Both the position numbers and the translations under genes were made by a program. Under the pieces are notes generated by a model. That model worked only from the letters and a program-made list of their open reading frames with translations, did no database searches and was not told the origin of the DNA. Shown piece by piece: positions 61,769 through 64,000 of a stretch of 64,000 bases of DNA. Location of the stretch: assembly GCA_023422775.1 (NCBI GenBank), contig JAFAGM010000005.1, positions 1 through 64,000 on the forward strand. The letters are read 5' to 3'. The DNA is from Pseudomonadota bacterium. GTDB taxonomy: Bacteria; Pseudomonadota; Alphaproteobacteria; Rhizobiales; Xanthobacteraceae. Each line of letters begins with the position of its first letter. Positions within the stretch are counted from its first letter, which is position 1.

Positions 61769-61868
61769 GTCATTCCGGGGCGATGCGCAGCATCGAACTA
61801 CGGTGCGCAATTGCGCACCTGAGAATCTCGAGATTCCGGGTTCGTGCTTTTGCGCGCCCCGGAATGAC
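61769..61868. repeat. REP-type palindromic element
   Basis: Ends GTCATTCCGGGGCG and CGCCCCGGAATGAC are a perfect 14-bp inverted repeat, with inner gatgcgcagcatc and gtgcgcaattgcgcac palindromes. A common Bradyrhizobium intergenic repeat type. Sits between glpX and the HAD gene. Confidence 0.85.
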
Positions 61869-61874
61869 AGCGCG

Positions 61875-62873
61875 TTAATCCAGATGAAACTTTTCGAGCT
61901 GCCGGTGCTCGGCCTTGATGTAACGCACAGTGCCGGTGACCGAACGCATTACCACCGTTTCGGTCTCGATGACATCCTTGCGGAACTTGACGCCCGTAAG
62001 CAGTGAGCCGGTCGTGACGCCGGTGGCCGTGAACAGGCAGTCGCCCCGCACCATGTCTTCGATGCCGTAGATCATCTTCGGGTCTGTCACGCCCATCTTG
62101 TGGGCGCGCTCGCGCTTTTCCTCGCTGTCGAGGATGAGCCGGCACTGCATCTGGCCGCCGATGCAGCGCAGCGCCGCGGCCGCGAGCACGCCCTCGGGCG
62201 CGCCGCCGGTGCCGATATACATGTCGACGCCCGTATTGTCGGGGTCGGCGCAATGGATCACGCCGGCGACGTCACCGTCGGTGATCAGCCGCACCGCAGC
62301 GCCGGTCGAGCGGATGCTGGATATGATGTCGGCGTGACGCGGCCGATCGAGCACCAGTACCGTGATTGCCGATGCCTCGACGCCCTTGGCTTTCGCGAGC
62401 CTCTTCACATTATCGGCCGGCGATGCGTCGAGTTCGACCACGCCCTTCTTGTAGCCCGGGCCTACCGCAAGCTTCTCCATGTAGACGTCGGGTGCATGCA
62501 GCAGCGTGCCGCCATCGGCCATCGCCATGGTCGCGATCGCGCCGGGCATATTCTTGGCGCACAGCGTGGTGCCTTCGAGCGGATCGACCGCGATATCGAC
62601 CTGCGGTCCGGCGTTGAGTCCGACCTTCTCGCCGATGAACAGCATCGGCGCCTCGTCGCGCTCGCCCTCGCCGATCACGATGGTGCCTTCGATCGGCAGC
62701 TTGTTGAGTTCGCGGCGCATCGCATCGACGGCGGCCTGGTCGGCCGCCTTTTCCTGTCCATGGCCGCGCAACCGCGCAGCGGACACGGCCGCGCGCTCCG
62801 TGACCCGCACGATCTCCAGCGTAAGGATGCGCTCGAGCAGCAACTGCGGCGGAACGGAAATATGGGTCGACAT
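61875..62873 (-). CDS. glpX: Fructose-1,6-bisphosphatase class II GlpX
   Basis: 332 residues. Motifs GTIVIGEGERDEAPMLFIGE, DIAVDPLEGTTLCAKNMPGA and GTGGAPEGVLAAAALRCIGG are those of the class II enzyme. Gluconeogenic and Calvin-cycle phosphatase. Confidence 0.95.
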   Translation of the reverse strand: MSTHISVPPQLLLERILTLEIVRVTERAAVSAARLRGHGQEKAADQAAVDAMRRELNKLPIEGTIVIGEGERDEAPMLFIGEKVGLNAGPQVDIAVDPLEGTTLCAKNMPGAIATMAMADGGTLLHAPDVYMEKLAVGPGYKKGVVELDASPADNVKRLAKAKGVEASAITVLVLDRPRHADIISSIRSTGAAVRLITDGDVAGVIHCADPDNTGVDMYIGTGGAPEGVLAAAALRCIGGQMQCRLILDSEEKRERAHKMGVTDPKMIYGIEDMVRGDCLFTATGVTTGSLLTGVKFRKDVIETETVVMRSVTGTVRYIKAEHRQLEKFHLD

Positions 62874-62979
62874 CGGCTGACTCCTTCAAAAAACCTGTGC
62901 GGACCCTGGCCGGCCCGCCATCATACTTCGGTGCGCGATCCCCAAGGCTATCCCTAAGGGATATCCCGCGGATCGCACG

Positions 62980-64000
62980 CTAGTTCTTTTCGATCCGTAT
63001 CACCTGCGGCCGGCCGCTGATCACCTTGTCGCGCTGCACCGCCTCCAGGGCGCGATAGACCGCGTCCTCCGACGTTGCATAGGTAATCAGGATGACCGGA
63101 ACCGGCGATCCCTTCTTCGTGGCGCCGTTGGCGTCGACACCCTCGGGGTGGCGCTGCACGATCGACTCCAGCGAGATCTTCTGTTCGGCAAGGCGAGTGG
63201 CGATGGTAGCGGCAGTGCCGGCAAGGTCGCGCGCCATCAGGCGGATGTAGTAGCCGCCTTCGTGGCGCTCCATCGGCGCCTTGGTGGTCGAGTGCAGCCG
63301 GTCGACGGGACGGCCGAACGGCTTTGCGCGGATGCCGCGCGCCACGTCGGCGATATCGGCAAGCACGGCGGACGCGGTCGCAGCCCCGCCGGCGCCCGGC
63401 CCCACCAGCGTGATCGGCGGAATGCCCTCGCCATCGATGGTCACGGCGTTGGTCACGCCCATCACCTGCGCGATCGAGGATGATTTCGGCACCATGGTCG
63501 GATGCACGCGCTGCTCGATGCCCTTGGCGGTGCGCACCGCAACGCCAAGCAGTTTTACGCGGTAGCCGAGTTCTTCGGCCGCGCGCAGGTCTTCCGGCGC
63601 GATCGAGGAGATGCCCTCGACATAGACCGCGCTCTGCGCCACCTTGGTGCCGAAGGCGAGGCTGGCAAGGATCGCAAGTTTCTGCGCGGTGTCGTGACCA
63701 TCGACGTCGAACGTCGGATTGGCTTCGGCATAGCCGAGCCGCTGCGCATCCTTCAGGCATTCGGCAAACGATAGACCCTCCTGCTCCATCCGGGTCAGGA
63801 TGTAATTGCAGGTGCCGTTGAGGATGCCATAGACGCGGTTGATGCCGGTACCGGCAAGGCCCTCGCGCAAGGTCTTGATGACCGGAATGGCCGCTCCGAC
63901 CGCCGCCTCGTAGTTCAGCGCGACGCCATGGTTTTCGGCGGCCTTCGCCAGCCGCACGCCATGCTTGGCGATCAGCGCCTTGTTGGCGGTCACCACCGAC
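62980..64000 (-). CDS. hom: Homoserine dehydrogenase (N-terminus outside window)
   Basis: About 340 residues are present; the NAD-binding N-terminal part lies right of base 64000. The catalytic domain has VYGILNGTCNYILTRMEQEG, DVDGHDTAQKLAILASLAFG and the C-terminal ACT domain YYIRLMARDLAGTAATIATR. Makes homoserine for threonine and methionine. 106 bases upstream of glpX in the same direction. Confidence 0.95.
   Translation of the reverse strand, partial: SVVTANKALIAKHGVRLAKAAENHGVALNYEAAVGAAIPVIKTLREGLAGTGINRVYGILNGTCNYILTRMEQEGLSFAECLKDAQRLGYAEANPTFDVDGHDTAQKLAILASLAFGTKVAQSAVYVEGISSIAPEDLRAAEELGYRVKLLGVAVRTAKGIEQRVHPTMVPKSSSIAQVMGVTNAVTIDGEGIPPITLVGPGAGGAATASAVLADIADVARGIRAKPFGRPVDRLHSTTKAPMERHEGGYYIRLMARDLAGTAATIATRLAEQKISLESIVQRHPEGVDANGATKKGSPVPVILITYATSEDAVYRALEAVQRDKVISGRPQVIRIEKN

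Overview
The window is a high-GC alphaproteobacterial chromosome segment, most like Bradyrhizobium or a close relative in the Nitrobacteraceae. This rests on the NDUFS4-type complex I accessory subunit, rhizobial-style PHO boxes, the hom-glpX-recJ neighbourhood, many short secreted or one-helix proteins of the kind usual in Bradyrhizobium, and intergenic palindromic repeats of the GTCATTCCGGGG type. No transposase, integrase, phage gene or CRISPR array was seen, so it reads as core chromosome with small variable patches.

Layout. 1-6650: truncated isovaleryl-CoA dehydrogenase with a divergent TetR regulator, an Lrp-type regulator, an NDUFS4-like subunit, an OpgC-type membrane acyltransferase, a NodU/CmcH-type carbamoyltransferase and a Gly/Arg/Tyr-rich secreted protein. 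6760-8331: a cyclase-family hydrolase, a probable remnant of a fumarylacetoacetase-type gene and a small ORF. 8401-31478 is the dominant block, a phosphate-starvation island. It holds the C-P lyase operon phnGHIJKLMN (minus strand) with a PPOX flavoprotein at its tail, phnF with a perfect 12-bp inverted-repeat operator, the phosphonate transporter phnCDEE, a divergent hexapeptide acyltransferase / second PhnM / DUF1045 (2H phosphoesterase) unit, phoD, a LysR regulator, and an ABC importer followed by two cytoplasmic calcineurin-type phosphodiesterases. Five sites matching the rhizobial PHO box (CTGTCAT-N4-CTGTCAT) sit in front of its transcription units.

31504-40617: mostly small genes (coiled-coil membrane protein, Pro/His/Arg-rich secreted protein, DUF192, double cold-shock protein, sirtuin, several proteins of 26-64 residues, Flp pilin, glyoxalase I, GST, porin-like secreted fragment, PilZ protein), with tRNA-Pro(TGG). 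40871-46863: tRNA-Glu(TTC), FkbM methyltransferase, an M20 carbamoylase-type amidohydrolase, a PrsW-type protease and a DAHP synthase preceded by an aromatic-rich leader peptide and a complete 1:2 / 2:3 / 3:4 attenuator. 46900-51951: the EF-P modification pair epmB and epmA, divergent efp, and an M23-type peptidase. 52005-56715: redoxin, DsbD/ScsB, AhpD-like protein, MltB-type transglycosylase. 56727-64000: SDR, recJ, a chemotaxis-type protein with its sensor domain at the wrong end, HAD dehalogenase, glpX and the C-terminal part of homoserine dehydrogenase, with three REP-type palindromes between them.

How the genes fit together: under phosphate limitation PhoB would switch on import of phosphonates (PhnCDEE) and probably phosphodiesters (the UgpC-like importer), their cleavage inside the cell (C-P lyase, the two phosphodiesterases), and release of phosphate from esters outside the cytoplasm (PhoD, Tat-exported). 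PhnF and the LysR protein would add substrate-level control.
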